A DNA stretch of 42,635 bases from a bacterium (GTDB lineage Bacteria; Myxococcota_A; UBA9160; SZUA-336), in contig JAAELY010000016.1 of NCBI GenBank assembly GCA_024226335.1, positions 1-42,635 of the forward strand. The letters run 5' to 3'. This document shows, piece by piece, positions 20,148-29,854 of the stretch. Each line of letters begins with the position of its first letter. Position 1 is the first letter of the stretch. A model generated the notes under the pieces. That model saw only the letters and a list, made by a program, of their open reading frames with translations, had not been told where the DNA came from and ran no database searches. The position numbers and the translations under genes are program-made.

Positions 20148-20776
20148 TCAGTGTCCCTTGTTGCAATACCGTTGAGAAAAAAGTCCAGGATCGCTTCCGT
20201 TTCGCGAGCCAGGCTAGGAGGGTCTTCTTCGCGGTAGCGAGCCCGGATAGTACCCCGAAGGCACTCCGCAAGGGTCAGGGCAATCCGCGCGTTCGAACAG
20301 TCTCGGAAGGTGCCTTCCGAGCGGCCCTGTTCGATGAATCGAGCGATGAAGTCGACGTAGGCATCGGAAGCCCGGTCGAACTCTCTTTCGAGGTGGGTTG
20401 CGCCTATGGGACCCGCGGTCGCTTGTCTCCCCACTGCCTGGAAGAAGGCTTCGTGTTCAGAGGAATGGCCCAACGCCGTTTCAATCAAGGCGCGCAGCTT
20501 TGCCCGTGAGCTTTCCACGCGATCCGTCGCCTCCCTGGAGTGCTCGATGATCTGTTCAAAGCTGCGCCGAACCACGCGTACGAGCAGATCTTCCTTGTTC
20601 TTGAAGTAGAGGTAGATCGTGCCTTTGGCAACACCCGCTTCTTCGGCTAGCCGCTCCATGGAGGTGTCGGGGATCCCGACCGCCTCGATGACACGCCGCG
20701 CCGCATCCAGGATCTCGGCTGCTCGGGACCCCTGGCCGGGCGTATCTTCGGGATTCGACGGTCGGGGATCGCTCAT
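20144..20776 (-). CDS. TetR-family repressor of the tolC-like gene
   Basis: This 210-residue TetR regulator has the typical N-terminal helix-turn-helix (MERLAEEAGVAKGTIYLYFKNKEDLL, about residues 40-65) and a helical ligand-binding domain. It is translationally coupled to the TolC-type gene, so it very likely controls that gene. A near-perfect inverted repeat 28 bases upstream of its start is a good operator candidate, implying autoregulation. The ligand cannot be read from the sequence; regulators of this type often sense toxic small molecules or lipids. Confidence 0.9.
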   Translation of the reverse strand: MSDPRPSNPEDTPGQGSRAAEILDAARRVIEAVGIPDTSMERLAEEAGVAKGTIYLYFKNKEDLLVRVVRRSFEQIIEHSREATDRVESSRAKLRALIETALGHSSEHEAFFQAVGRQATAGPIGATHLEREFDRASDAYVDFIARFIEQGRSEGTFRDCSNARIALTLAECLRGTIRARYREEDPPSLARETEAILDFFLNGIATRDTE

Positions 20777-20804
20777 CAGTGCTCACCGCGTGGAGGGTTC
20801 GTTT

Positions 20805-20832
20805 GATCAAGCTGACCGCTAGCAGCTTAATC
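20805..20832. promoter_or_regulatory. Candidate TetR operator (inverted repeat)
   Basis: Ten-base arms GATCAAGCTG (20805-20814) and CAGCTTAATC (20823-20832) are inverted copies with one mismatch, separated by eight bases. The 28-base size and the position just upstream of the minus-strand tetR-tolC pair are what a TetR dimer-of-dimers or extended site would need. The regulator that binds it is inferred from position only. Confidence 0.5.
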
Positions 20833-21085
20833 CGCCAAACCCATGTCGCAACCCGCCACCCGTGGTGCAGAGAATGGGTCCGGGGCTGTCGGGGGTTCTG
20901 ATTGGGGTGGGAGACACGGAGCGCGGTTCTTGGAGTTGTCGAGAATCCTCAATTCGGCCTCTTCCCGCTCAGGCACATTCTCCGCACCACCTCTCTTTCT
21001 CCGCCGAAGCGCTAATCTCGGGCCTCCGATGCCGGTCGTCAGTGGTAAGATGTTGTGGCCGGGACGACCGGCGTTCCCGGGGGTA
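20833..21085. other. Non-coding spacer before carD
   Basis: This completes a 309-base gap between the tetR start (20776) and carD. An open frame runs forward through it into carD, but it does not resemble the CarD N terminus and I treat it as leader. Just before carD, CCGGGA (21059-21064) pairs with TCCCGG (21075-21080) around a ten-base loop. The 3' arm touches the G-rich ribosome binding site, so translation might be masked. I found no convincing promoter boxes. Confidence 0.4.
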
Positions 21086-21634
21086 TCGATGGCGGCAAGG
21101 GCAGAGTCTTCAGAGACCGCGAAGCGGCCGACTCGTCGCGCTGCGAAATGGCTCGGCAAGGTCGGGCAGCTGGCCGTCTACCCGGGGCACGGTGTGGCCG
21201 AGATCGAGGCGTTGCAGACGCGCGAGATCGGCGGCGAAAAGTGCGAATTCCTGGTTCTGCGCAAGCTCGAGGATGAATCGCGCATCCTGATTCCCACAGA
21301 TCGCGTCGCTGAAGCGGGTCTGCGCGGAGTCATGAAGCGCAAGGAAGCGGATCAGGTCTGGGAGATTCTGCGGCGCCGGAAGTCGGGGCGCCGCAAGGCC
21401 ATGCCCTGGAGCCGTCAGTTCCGCGAGTACCAGGACAAACTTCGGGATGGCGGCATTTTCGAAACGGCCGAAGTGTTGCGTGATCTTCTTCAGTTGCAGC
21501 ACACGAAAGAATTGAGCTTCGGCGAGCGAAAGCTGTTGGAGAGCGCTCGCTCGCTCCTGGTGCAGGAACTGGCTGCGGCTGAAAACACCGGCACGGAGAA
21601 GATCGAAGCGGACATCCGCGCGGCCGTCGACTGA
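21086..21634 (+). CDS. CarD/CdnL-family transcriptional regulator
   Basis: CarD-family proteins bind RNA polymerase beta through an N-terminal Tudor-like domain and stabilise open promoter complexes. From the ATG preceded by a GGGGG run the product has 182 residues. The polymerase-interacting domain is seen in VGQLAVYPGHGVAEIEALQ and CEFLVLRKLEDESRILIPTDRVAEAGLRGVM. The C-terminal helical DNA-binding domain includes WSRQFREYQDKLRDGGIFETAEVLRDL and LSFGERKLLESARSLLVQEL. The basic N-terminal extension of about 25 residues (AKRPTRRAAK) is longer than usual. It stands upstream of ispD-ispF-cysS, an arrangement I recall from Myxococcota relatives. Confidence 0.92.
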   Translation, partial: SMAARAESSETAKRPTRRAAKWLGKVGQLAVYPGHGVAEIEALQTREIGGEKCEFLVLRKLEDESRILIPTDRVAEAGLRGVMKRKEADQVWEILRRRKSGRRKAMPWSRQFREYQDKLRDGGIFETAEVLRDLLQLQHTKELSFGERKLLESARSLLVQELAAAENTGTEKIEADIRAAVD

Positions 21635-21743
21635 TCGGGCATGCAGGCCGGTCGCAGCAGGCGAGAATCCCGGCGCCGCTCGACTATCGCAGCCTGAAAT
21701 GTGGACACGGGTCGATTCCCGTTGTCGGAGCTATAGTGTGAGC

Positions 21744-22442
21744 ATGAGCGTCGTCGCCCTGGTCCTGGGCGCTGGGCAGGGCACACGCCTGGCGCAAGGG
21801 ATGCCAAAAGCCACCGTCGAGTTGGCCGGTCGCAGTGTGCTGGAGTGGAGTGCGGGCGCGCTCGGGCGCGCCCGCGATGTGGATGCCGTGCTGCCCGTGG
21901 TGCCTCCGGGTGCTTCTGGATTCGAAGCCCTGTCCGCGCGCTGGGACGGACCGGCGAAGCTCCTGCCCCCAACGCCGGGCGGAGCCTCGCGCCAGCAGTC
22001 GGTGGCGTGCGGGCTTCGAGCGGCTTGCTCGGTTTCAAACTTCGAATGGGTGCTGGTGCACGACGCTGCGCGCTGTCTGGTTCTGCCCGCAGACGCCGAA
22101 GCCGTGCTCGAAGCGGCGCGCAGCACAGGGGCCGCATTGCCTGTGATTCCCGCGAGCGATACGGTCAAACTCCTGGACGGCGAGCGCGTGGAGCGCACAC
22201 TCGACCGCAGCACACTGGGTCTCGCGCAGACGCCGCAGGCGTTTCGCGTCTCGATCCTGAGCGAAGCTCTGGCCAAGGCCGAACGCGACGGATTTCTCGC
22301 GACCGATTGCTCTTCCGCAGTGGAGCGCCTGGGGGTCGAGGTCAGAACCAGCATGGGGCGATCGGGGAACTGGAAGTTGACCCATCCAGAGGATCTGCCC
22401 CGGGCCGAGGCGGTGCTTCTGAGCCGAGGTCAGGCGGAATGA
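21744..22442 (+). CDS. ispD: 2-C-methyl-D-erythritol 4-phosphate cytidylyltransferase
   Basis: IspD joins methylerythritol phosphate to CTP in the non-mevalonate isoprenoid pathway. The 232-residue product has the nucleotide-binding loop LGAGQGTRLA (about residues 8-17), a PK pair followed by Ala where PKQ is common, and the conserved segments LVHDAARCLVLP, IPASDTVKLL, LGLAQTPQAFR and TDCSSAVERLG. The final KLTHPEDLPRAEAVL is also typical. ATG at 21744 is used; GTG at 21738 is possible. The stop is one base before the ispF start, so the two consecutive pathway enzymes are coupled. Confidence 0.93.
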   Translation: MSVVALVLGAGQGTRLAQGMPKATVELAGRSVLEWSAGALGRARDVDAVLPVVPPGASGFEALSARWDGPAKLLPPTPGGASRQQSVACGLRAACSVSNFEWVLVHDAARCLVLPADAEAVLEAARSTGAALPVIPASDTVKLLDGERVERTLDRSTLGLAQTPQAFRVSILSEALAKAERDGFLATDCSSAVERLGVEVRTSMGRSGNWKLTHPEDLPRAEAVLLSRGQAE

Positions 22443-22443
22443 G

Positions 22444-22938
22444 ATGAGTACGGATGATATGCGCATCGGACAGGGCTACGACATCCACCGACTGGTCGAG
22501 GGGCGACGCTTGATCCTCGGGGGCGTCGAGATCTCCGGCGAAATTGGCCTGGACGGTCACTCCGATGCCGACGTGCTCGCGCACGCGGTGGGCGATGCCC
22601 TGCTCGGCGCGATTGCAGCGGGCGATCTGGGTACGCATTTCCCGTCCGGCGACGAGCGCTGGCGAGATGCTTCAGGGACCCGCCTGCTCACTCATATCCA
22701 AGCGTTGGTCGACGCTGCCGGATTCGCGCTCGGCAACGCCGATGCTACGTTGATCGCGGAACGGCCCCGTCTTGCTGCGGTGCTACCGCAGATCCGCAAG
22801 GGCCTGGCCGAGATGCTCGCGGTAGACATCGAGCGCGTGAACATCGCGATCAAGAGTCACGACGGACTGGGTGCGATTGGTCGAGGAGAGGGTATTGCGG
22901 CGCAGGCCGTCGTCTTGCTCCGGCGGAAGGACACGTGA
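22444..22938 (+). CDS. ispF: 2-C-methyl-D-erythritol 2,4-cyclodiphosphate synthase
   Basis: IspF closes the cyclodiphosphate ring in the same isoprenoid pathway as IspD. The 164-residue protein has the zinc ligands in GQGYDIHR and GHSDADVLAHAVGDALLGA and the end motif GRGEGIAAQAVVLL. Two segments depart from the textbook E. coli enzyme. The region aligned with KGADS reads RDASG, so the usual Asp is Ser. The region aligned with TTTEKLG reads KSHDGLG, so Thr-Glu becomes His-Asp. These may define a sub-family rather than loss of function. The start may also be ATG at 22459. It overlaps cysS by GTGA. Confidence 0.92.
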   Translation: MSTDDMRIGQGYDIHRLVEGRRLILGGVEISGEIGLDGHSDADVLAHAVGDALLGAIAAGDLGTHFPSGDERWRDASGTRLLTHIQALVDAAGFALGNADATLIAERPRLAAVLPQIRKGLAEMLAVDIERVNIAIKSHDGLGAIGRGEGIAAQAVVLLRRKDT

Positions 22939-24338
22939 CGCAGCTTCGCTTGTACAACACGCTGACTCGAATGAAAGAGGGATTCGCACCGCTTGAGAGT
23001 GGTGCGGTGCGCGTGTACACCTGCGGGCCCACGGTCTACAGCCGCCAACATATCGGGAATCTGCGGACCTATGTCTTCAGCGATCTCCTGGTCCGCGGAC
23101 TGCGCATGTTTGGCTTCGAAGTGAAACAGGTGATCAATATTACCGACGTCGGACATCTGACTGACGATTCCGACGACGGTGAAGACAAGATGGAGCAGGC
23201 CGCCGCCGCCAGTGGAGAGACGGCCTGGGACGTCGCCGAAAGGTGGACGACGATCTTTCGCGAGGACCTCGCGAAGATGAACATCGGAGAACCCGCGATC
23301 TGGTGCAAGGCGACCGATCACATCGCCGAGCAGATCGAGATGATCGAGAAACTCGAAGGAAAGGGTTTCATCTACACCACGGACGATGGTGTGTACTTCG
23401 ACACCGCCAAGGATCCTCACTACGGCGAACTGGCCCGGCTCGATATCGAGTCGCAGCAATCACAGGATCGCATTGAGGGTGCGTCGCAAAAACGCAACCG
23501 TGGAGACTTCGCACTCTGGAAGAAGTCTCCCGAAGATGGACCTCGACGTCAGATGGAATGGGACAGTCCCTGGGGGCGCGGTTTTCCCGGCTGGCACATC
23601 GAGTGCTCAGCCATGAGTACGAAGTATCTGGGAGAGCAGTTCGACATCCATACCGGCGGAGTCGATCACGTTCCCGTTCACCATCCCAATGAGATCGCGC
23701 AGTCAGAGAACGCGCTCGGCGTGCGCCCCTGGGTGCGCTTCTGGCTGCACGGCGGTTGGTTGATGTTCGACGGCGAGAAGATGTCGAAATCCAAGGGCGG
23801 AATTCTCGCACTCGACGAACTGGAAGAGCGCGGTATTGAACCGCTGGCCTATCGCTACTTTCTGCTGAACGGACACTACCGACAGCAGCTCAGCTTCAAC
23901 GACGAAGGGATCGAGGGAGCGAAGACCGCGTACCGCAGACTGCACCGACGCGCCGCAGAGATTCGCCAGGCTGACGACAGCGCGGGTGGGGATCGGGTCG
24001 CCGGATTTCGCGAGCGCTTCGTCGAAGCGATCAGCGATGATTTGAATGCACCGCGCGCCCTGGCTGTTACCTGGGAAGTCGTGCGCAGTGATGTACTGGG
24101 CTCCCGTGAGAAGGCGGGTCTGCTCGCCGAGTTCGATCAGGTGCTCGGACTCGATCTGGCCCAGGCTGAGGTCGCCGCGGGGGAGAGCGATGAACGCATC
24201 GACGCACTCGTGAGGGGCCGCGACGAAGCGCGTGCGGCCCGCGACTGGGCGCGAGCCGACGAGATTCGCGATCAGTTGCAGGCCGAAGGCATCGTACTCG
24301 AGGATTCGCCCGACGGGACGCGCTGGCACCGTGCCTGA
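22935..24338 (+). CDS. cysS: Cysteinyl-tRNA synthetase
   Basis: CysS is the class I synthetase that charges tRNA-Cys. The 467-residue product shows the zinc-binding YTCGPTVY (C30), the HIGH-type motif HIGN (39-42), [29 protein letters not shown] and the KMSKS loop (282-286). The C-terminal helical anticodon-binding part ends with a small domain ([20 protein letters not shown]). The GTG start overlaps the ispF stop by four bases, and the last eight bases overlap uvrB. Its place behind ispD-ispF is a recurring bacterial neighbourhood. Confidence 0.97.
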   Translation: MTQLRLYNTLTRMKEGFAPLESGAVRVYTCGPTVYSRQHIGNLRTYVFSDLLVRGLRMFGFEVKQVINITDVGHLTDDSDDGEDKMEQAAAASGETAWDVAERWTTIFREDLAKMNIGEPAIWCKATDHIAEQIEMIEKLEGKGFIYTTDDGVYFDTAKDPHYGELARLDIESQQSQDRIEGASQKRNRGDFALWKKSPEDGPRRQMEWDSPWGRGFPGWHIECSAMSTKYLGEQFDIHTGGVDHVPVHHPNEIAQSENALGVRPWVRFWLHGGWLMFDGEKMSKSKGGILALDELEERGIEPLAYRYFLLNGHYRQQLSFNDEGIEGAKTAYRRLHRRAAEIRQADDSAGGDRVAGFRERFVEAISDDLNAPRALAVTWEVVRSDVLGSREKAGLLAEFDQVLGLDLAQAEVAAGESDERIDALVRGRDEARAARDWARADEIRDQLQAEGIVLEDSPDGTRWHRA

Positions 24339-26385
24339 TTTCGAGGTGGTCAGTGGCTACAAGCCCTGTGGAGATCAACCGCAGGCGATCGAGCAGCTGG
24401 TCGATGGCATCAGGCGTGGATTGTCCCACCAGACCTTGCTGGGAATTACCGGAAGCGGCAAGACGGCCACGATTTCCTGGGTCATCGAAAAGCTGCAACG
24501 CCCCGCACTGGTCATGGCGCCAAACAAGACCCTGGCCGCCCAGCTCTACGGCGAATTCAAGAAACTGTTTCCCCACAACGCCGTCGAGTATTTCGTTTCG
24601 TACTACGACTACTATCAGCCCGAAGCCTATCTTCCCACCACGGACACGTTCATCGAGAAGGACTCCTCGATCAATGAGGAAATCGACCGGATGCGGCACT
24701 CCGCCACCCGTTCGGTTTTGTCGCGACGGGATGTGATCGTGGTGGCATCGGTTTCCTGCATCTTCGGCCTGGGATCGCCCGAGACCTACGAAGAGATGCA
24801 CACCTATGTGCAACGGGGCGACACGCTCAATCGCGACGAGTTCCTGAAGAAACTCGTCAATATGCTCTATGATCGGAATGACTATGACTTCCACCGGGGC
24901 ACGTTCCGTGTTCGGGGCGATTCCGTCGAAGTATTTCCCGCGTACGAAGATGCACGGGCGATCCGAATAGAGTTTTTTGGCGATGAGGTCGAATCGATCA
25001 CCGAGATCGATCCTTTGCGTGGGCTCGTTCTGTCGAGACCCAGTGGCATGGTGATCTTTCCCAATAGCCATTACGTGTCGACGCAGGACCGCATTCGCAA
25101 AGCGATTGCGGGAATCCGCTCTGAACTCGACGAGCGCATCCAGCACTTCCGCGGGGAAGACAAGCTGCTCGAAGCCCAGCGAATCGAGCAGCGCACCATG
25201 TACGACATCGAGATGTTGTCGGAGATGGGCTTCTGTCACGGTGTCGAGAACTACTCGCGTTGGCTCGACGGACGCTCTCCGGGTGAGACGCCCAGCACGC
25301 TGCTCAATTTCTACCCGGACGACTTCGTGTGCTTCGTGGACGAAAGCCATGTCACCGTGCCACAGATCGGTGGCATGTATCGAGGAGACCGGAGGCGCAA
25401 GGAGACTCTTGTGGACTACGGCTTCCGCCTGCCTTCTGCGCTGGATAATCGGCCGCTGCGCTCAGAGGAGTGGGAGAAGCGCGTGAATCAGGTGGTCTTC
25501 GTTTCGGCCACACCGGGCGAAACAGAATTGCACGCCAGTAAGGGCGTCGTGGCCGAGCAGGTCATCCGGCCGACCGGACTCCAGGATCCCGAGGTCGTGA
25601 TCCAGCCGGCCAGGAATCAGGTCGAGGATCTGATCGGCGAGATTCGCGAGCGCGTTTCCTGGGGCCATCGCGTTCTGGTCACGACCCTGACCAAACGCAT
25701 GTCCGAAGAACTTACGAACTACTACGAAGAACTGGGCATTCGCGTCCGTTATCTCCATTCCGAGATTCCGACGATCGAACGCACCGAGATCCTGCGAGAT
25801 CTGCGGGCCGGTGAATTCGACGTACTAGTCGGGATCAATCTCCTGCGCGAGGGTCTCAACCTGCCCGAAGTCTCCCTGGTTGCGATCCTCGATGCCGACA
25901 AAGAGGGCTTTCTGCGCTCGACGCGATCTCTGATTCAGACGATCGGGCGCGCGGCTCGAAACGTGCGCGGCAAGGTGATCCTGTTTGCCGACAAACAGAC
26001 CGACTCGATCCGAGAGGCCGTTTCCGAAACGAATCGACGTCGCGAAATTCAAGCGGCCTATAACGAAGAGCACGGCATTACTCCCACCAGTGTGGAAGCG
26101 GAAATATCCAGTCTGAGCGACAGTCTGTACGAGGCGGACTATGTGACCGTCGACGCTGTGTCCGATCGGGAGATGTCGGTCGACGAGCGCGGTGCCAAGG
26201 TCGAAGAGTTGCGCAGCGCCATGCGCAAGGCGGCAGAGGATCTGGACTACGAACGCGCGGCCCAGATGCGCGACGAGATCCACAAACTCGAAGAGGGTGC
26301 GCTCATGGCCGGTTTCGAAGCGCCTTCCAGAATCGGAAACAGCAAACCCGGCAAGGGGCGCGGCCGCGGGCGTCGACGCCGGTGA
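24331..26385 (+). CDS. uvrB: Excinuclease ABC subunit B
   Basis: UvrB is the damage-verifying helicase-like subunit of nucleotide excision repair. The 684-residue product begins at GTG with [19 protein letters not shown]. It carries Walker A GITGSGKT and the beta-hairpin region [21 protein letters not shown]. The DESH-type box reads FVDESHVT, and the helicase motifs [10 protein letters not shown] and [20 protein letters not shown] follow. The C-terminal UVR motif ([20 protein letters not shown]) binds UvrC. The end is an unusual short basic tail rich in Gly and Arg. It overlaps cysS by eight bases and uvrC by GTGA, so uvrB and uvrC are co-translated. Confidence 0.97.
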   Translation: MPDFEVVSGYKPCGDQPQAIEQLVDGIRRGLSHQTLLGITGSGKTATISWVIEKLQRPALVMAPNKTLAAQLYGEFKKLFPHNAVEYFVSYYDYYQPEAYLPTTDTFIEKDSSINEEIDRMRHSATRSVLSRRDVIVVASVSCIFGLGSPETYEEMHTYVQRGDTLNRDEFLKKLVNMLYDRNDYDFHRGTFRVRGDSVEVFPAYEDARAIRIEFFGDEVESITEIDPLRGLVLSRPSGMVIFPNSHYVSTQDRIRKAIAGIRSELDERIQHFRGEDKLLEAQRIEQRTMYDIEMLSEMGFCHGVENYSRWLDGRSPGETPSTLLNFYPDDFVCFVDESHVTVPQIGGMYRGDRRRKETLVDYGFRLPSALDNRPLRSEEWEKRVNQVVFVSATPGETELHASKGVVAEQVIRPTGLQDPEVVIQPARNQVEDLIGEIRERVSWGHRVLVTTLTKRMSEELTNYYEELGIRVRYLHSEIPTIERTEILRDLRAGEFDVLVGINLLREGLNLPEVSLVAILDADKEGFLRSTRSLIQTIGRAARNVRGKVILFADKQTDSIREAVSETNRRREIQAAYNEEHGITPTSVEAEISSLSDSLYEADYVTVDAVSDREMSVDERGAKVEELRSAMRKAAEDLDYERAAQMRDEIHKLEEGALMAGFEAPSRIGNSKPGKGRGRGRRRR

Positions 26386-28379
26386 GTGAAGGCCCGCTCG
26401 AGGAGCGCCAGGCGGCGCTGCAGGAGCGGATCCAGGCGCTCCCCGCATCGTCTGGCGTCTACCTGTTCCGCGACGTGAAAGGCGTCGTGCTGTACGTGGG
26501 CAAAGCGCAGAGCCTGCGGGTTCGCGTGCGGAACTACTTTTCGGCTGCCGGTGATGGACGTCTGACTCTGAAATACCTGGTGCCGCGTATCGCCGATGTC
26601 GAAGTCGTCGCCACGTCCAGTGTCAAAGAGGCTTTGCTGCTCGAAAACGAGCTGATCAAGAAACACAAGCCGCGCTTCAACGTCCGGCTGCGCGACGACA
26701 AGAACTATCTGGCACTTCGCCTCGATCCGCGCGAAAACTATCCGCGCTTCACGGAGACTCGCAAGTTCCTGCGCGACGGTGCGCTGTACTTCGGTCCGTA
26801 TACGTCCAGTCGATCGCTGCGCGACACCCTGGATTCACTGCAGCGCCTGTTTCCGTTGCGTACCTGTTCGGATTCGGGTTTCAAGAGTTACCAACGTCGC
26901 GGGCGCCCTTGTCTCGAACACGCCGTGGGCCGCTGCGCGGGGCCCTGTTGCGGACTGATAGAAGAAGACGCGTATGAAGACCTGGTCAAGTCGGCCACTT
27001 TGTTCATGCGCGGTCGTGCGGACGATGTCGTCGGAGATCTTCGCCAGCGCATGGAAGAAGCTGCGCAAGCAGAGCGTTTCGAAGAAGCCAGCCGCTTTCG
27101 CGATCGATTGCAGGCGATCGAACGAACTGTGGAACACCAGTCCATGATCTCTACGCAGTTTACCGATCGCGACGTGTTTGCAATGGCTCGCGAGGGCAAT
27201 CAACTCGAGATCCAACTCCTGCACGTGCGCATGGGAAAGCTCCTGGGGGGGAGTTCGCACAGCTTTCGCGATGTGCGAATCGACGACGCCGAAGCGCTCG
27301 ATTCCTTCCTTTCGCAATACTACAGCGGAGATCGCGACCTTCCGCTCGAAGTCCTGTTGCCGCTCGAAGTAGAGGGCCGGGAGTTTTTCGAGACCGCCTG
27401 GCGAGAACGCGCGGGCCGGGCCGTGAAACTGCTCGTGCCAAAACGCGGGGAAGGGCGCCGTCTGGTCGAGATGGCTCAGCGAAATGCCGCACTCGCACTC
27501 ACGGAGCGCACGCGAAGGGAGCGCAATGCCGACGAGTTGCTCGAGGCCTTGAAAGAAGTGCTCCGCCTGGATCGCATCCCCGAGCGCATCGAGTGCTACG
27601 ACATCTCGCACCTACAGGGAGCGCTCACGGTGGCTTCGCGCGTGGTCTTCGTGGATGGCGATCCCCACAAGGACGGCTATCGGCGCTACAAGTTGCGCGA
27701 GACCCAGCCCGGTGACGACTACGGGGCCATGCGTGAAGTCCTGGGGCGTCGCCTGGCCAGGCGCGATACCGATCCTGTGCCCGACCTGCTCCTGCTCGAC
27801 GGAGGCAAGGGGCAGTTGGGCATCGCGCGGGCTCTGGTCGAGGATCTGCAGATCGAAGGTCTGTCGCTGGCTTCTCTGGCCAAGGAGCGCGACGACGAAT
27901 CGCCATCCCCACGCGTGATGCGCCACGGAGGGGCCAAGCGCGAGAGAGTCTTTTTGCCGAATGTGAAGGACCCCATCCTCCTGCCCGCAGATTCACCGGC
28001 GTTGATGCTCCTGCAGCGCGTGCGCGATGAATCTCATCGTTTCGCGATCCGCTATCACCGCGAATTGCGCAGCAAGGCGCAGTTTCGTTCGATCCTGGAC
28101 GAGTTGCCGGGGATCGGCCCGGTCAAGCGTCGTTCGCTCCTGCGCACGCTGGGTAGCCTGGAGCGGATTCGCAACTCCAGCGCAGAAGAACTGGCGGCGG
28201 TTCCCAAGATCAGCCAGGCCGATGGGCAACTCATCCATCGCTTCTTTCGCGCGGCAACAGACGACACATCGGTCAAGAATCCCGAACGCGAGCCCGATCC
28301 CATACAGGTAGAGGGCGGCGAGTCAAAAGGCGGCGGCGAGTCCGAGCGGAAGCCGCCGGAATCGGGCTCGGACGACTGA
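26382..28379 (+). CDS. uvrC: Excinuclease ABC subunit C
   Basis: UvrC makes both cuts around a DNA lesion in nucleotide excision repair. The 665-residue protein has an N-terminal GIY-YIG nuclease domain ([18 protein letters not shown], residues 25-42) and a cysteine set (C162, C177, C185, C189) matching the reported iron-sulfur site. A UVR motif ([19 protein letters not shown]) follows, then the RNase H-like nuclease domain with [25 protein letters not shown] and [11 protein letters not shown]. The C-terminal helix-hairpin-helix pair is [21 protein letters not shown] polar low-complexity tail of about 40 residues closes it. It starts in a GTGA overlap with uvrB. Confidence 0.97.
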   Translation: MSEGPLEERQAALQERIQALPASSGVYLFRDVKGVVLYVGKAQSLRVRVRNYFSAAGDGRLTLKYLVPRIADVEVVATSSVKEALLLENELIKKHKPRFNVRLRDDKNYLALRLDPRENYPRFTETRKFLRDGALYFGPYTSSRSLRDTLDSLQRLFPLRTCSDSGFKSYQRRGRPCLEHAVGRCAGPCCGLIEEDAYEDLVKSATLFMRGRADDVVGDLRQRMEEAAQAERFEEASRFRDRLQAIERTVEHQSMISTQFTDRDVFAMAREGNQLEIQLLHVRMGKLLGGSSHSFRDVRIDDAEALDSFLSQYYSGDRDLPLEVLLPLEVEGREFFETAWRERAGRAVKLLVPKRGEGRRLVEMAQRNAALALTERTRRERNADELLEALKEVLRLDRIPERIECYDISHLQGALTVASRVVFVDGDPHKDGYRRYKLRETQPGDDYGAMREVLGRRLARRDTDPVPDLLLLDGGKGQLGIARALVEDLQIEGLSLASLAKERDDESPSPRVMRHGGAKRERVFLPNVKDPILLPADSPALMLLQRVRDESHRFAIRYHRELRSKAQFRSILDELPGIGPVKRRSLLRTLGSLERIRNSSAEELAAVPKISQADGQLIHRFFRAATDDTSVKNPEREPDPIQVEGGESKGGGESERKPPESGSDD

Positions 28380-28403
28380 AACGCCCGTTCTCGGGGGCAA
28401 TCG

Positions 28404-29297
28404 ATGCGTCAAATAGCCAAGGTTTCGTTGCAGTTGCTGGCGATCTGCGCGCTGGCTGCGCCCGTTCATGCAGATCTCTACCAGTGGGTCGATGCGGACG
28501 GAAAGCTCCACTTCACCGATGACCCGACGACGGTCCCGCGGGACTACCGAAAAGATGCGCGGCGCGAAGATCCGTCTTCGATGCGCAAGGGCGGTTGGAA
28601 CACCCTGAAGATCGAGCTTCCGAAACCCGCAACGAGCATGCGTTCCGCGCCTCCTCACTCTCGTTCCGCCAAGGCCGGCAAGAAGCATGTGATCGGCGTG
28701 CAACGCGGTGCGAACGAGATCCGTTTGATTGCGAGACTCGATGGAAACGTCGATGCGCATTTCATCGCGGACACCGGTGCGTCCATAAACACGATGCCTC
28801 TGTCGGTTGCCAAGCAGCTGGACATCGAAATCGGTTTCGATACGCCCCGGATCAACGTGGTCGGTGTGGGTGGAAAGCCGATCGAAGCGCCTCTGGTGCG
28901 GATCGATTCCATTCAGGTCGGGTCCGCCATCGTTCGCAATATCGAGATTGTGGTTCTCGATACCATGAGCACAGGATTGCTCGGAATGCCGTTTTTCAAC
29001 CACTTCAAGGTCGAGATCGATCCCTCTGTGGGAACGCTGACGCTGACGGAGTTGCAGGGGAGCGATGGGGCTCCGAGTGGCCGCGACAGGGCCGCCTGGC
29101 GGCAGCGCTATCGGCAACTTCACCGCCGCCAGGACGCGGTCGAGGAGCAACGCGAGAAGGTTCTGCCGGAGTATGCGACGGCCTCGGAGCCTTTCCTTGA
29201 GCGCCTCGAGCTTGCGGAGCAGCAGATCGAAGAGGAACTGGCGAATCTGGACGATGAAGCGGCGCGCGCTGGCATCCCCGCTTCCTGGCGTGAGTAG
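28404..29297 (+). CDS. Exported DUF4124 + retropepsin-like aspartic protease
   Basis: The 297-residue protein has a signal peptide (cleavage after VHA near residue 23). A DUF4124 domain follows directly (DLYQWVDADGKLHFTDDP, 24-41), and then a linker of about 55 residues. Residues of about 100-210 form a single retropepsin-like domain. The catalytic site is ADTGAS with D123, and the second hallmark is GLLGMPFFNHF. Such clan AA domains work as homodimers. The C-terminal 75 residues form a charged, probably coiled-coil region. It probably acts in the periplasm or is surface-linked. The substrate is unknown. It follows uvrC by 24 bases but is not functionally related. Confidence 0.8.
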   Translation: MRQIAKVSLQLLAICALAAPVHADLYQWVDADGKLHFTDDPTTVPRDYRKDARREDPSSMRKGGWNTLKIELPKPATSMRSAPPHSRSAKAGKKHVIGVQRGANEIRLIARLDGNVDAHFIADTGASINTMPLSVAKQLDIEIGFDTPRINVVGVGGKPIEAPLVRIDSIQVGSAIVRNIEIVVLDTMSTGLLGMPFFNHFKVEIDPSVGTLTLTELQGSDGAPSGRDRAAWRQRYRQLHRRQDAVEEQREKVLPEYATASEPFLERLELAEQQIEEELANLDDEAARAGIPASWRE

Positions 29298-29465
29298 ATT
29301 CGTCCCCTGTTGGTGAACCCGTCTTCCCCACAGACTGGAATTCTCTCGCCGCGGCCGGTCTTCACCTCCACGCAACTCCGCTTGCAAATAGCCGGATGTC
29401 TGTCAGACACGGGATCGAGTCGCGAGGTCCGGGAGCTTGGCACCTGGCTTGCTTAGTACGAAGCC

Positions 29466-29804
29466 ATGTCGTTGTTCACAAAGAAGCTGGTTCAGGTATT
29501 GGAGGACAGGTTCCAGGTTGCGCCGGAGTTTTCGGCTCACCTGGTTCCACTATTCGAGCGCTTCGCTGAGCGGCGGCCCAGTCCCGCTGAGTGGGAAGAC
29601 GTTCTTTCGCGGGTTGCAGCCGCCTATCATGCGAACCAGGAGTCCCAGATTCCTGTCGCCGCCGTAGGGGAAGCATCCGAGCTGATCAGGCAGTTCCTGG
29701 GGGAGGTCAAGAAGATCGACGAGAGCTTGAAGGTTCTCGGCAGCTATCTTCAAAGACTTCGCCAACATCTGGATAAGCCTGAGGCTGCACGCGTCGTTCA
29801 TTAG
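29466..29804 (+). CDS. Conserved-looking small protein, function unknown
   Basis: I do not recognise this 112-residue protein. It is predicted mostly alpha-helical, with no signal peptide or membrane segment. The N-terminal half reads LFTKKLVQVLEDRFQVAPEF and continues with SAHLVPLFERFAERRPSPAEW. A later amphipathic helix covers VGEASELIRQFLGEVKKIDES and LKVLGSYLQRLRQHL. Composition and codon use match the neighbours. No strong ribosome binding site precedes the ATG. It stands alone between the retropepsin gene and comEC, with about 170 and 85 bases of non-coding DNA on either side. Confidence 0.55.
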   Translation: MSLFTKKLVQVLEDRFQVAPEFSAHLVPLFERFAERRPSPAEWEDVLSRVAAAYHANQESQIPVAAVGEASELIRQFLGEVKKIDESLKVLGSYLQRLRQHLDKPEAARVVH

Positions 29805-29840
29805 TTGCTCCCCCTAGGTGGCATCGTGAACAGGAACTGA

Positions 29841-29854
29841 CCCCGGTCCCGGGG
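29841..29854. repeat. GC palindrome before comEC
   Basis: CCCCGGTCCCGGGG is self-complementary apart from the central bases and overlaps a second inverted repeat, GGTCC-CGG-GGACC (29846-29858). It lies in the 84-base spacer before comEC, next to GAACAGGAACTGACCCC. It resembles the stem of a dispersed REP-type repeat, but only one copy is visible here. Confidence 0.3.

Noticed and set aside
21707-21722. T-arm-like hairpin ACGGG-TCGATT-CCCGT before ispD
   Set aside because: The loop has six bases instead of seven, and no D-arm, anticodon arm or acceptor stem can be built around it.
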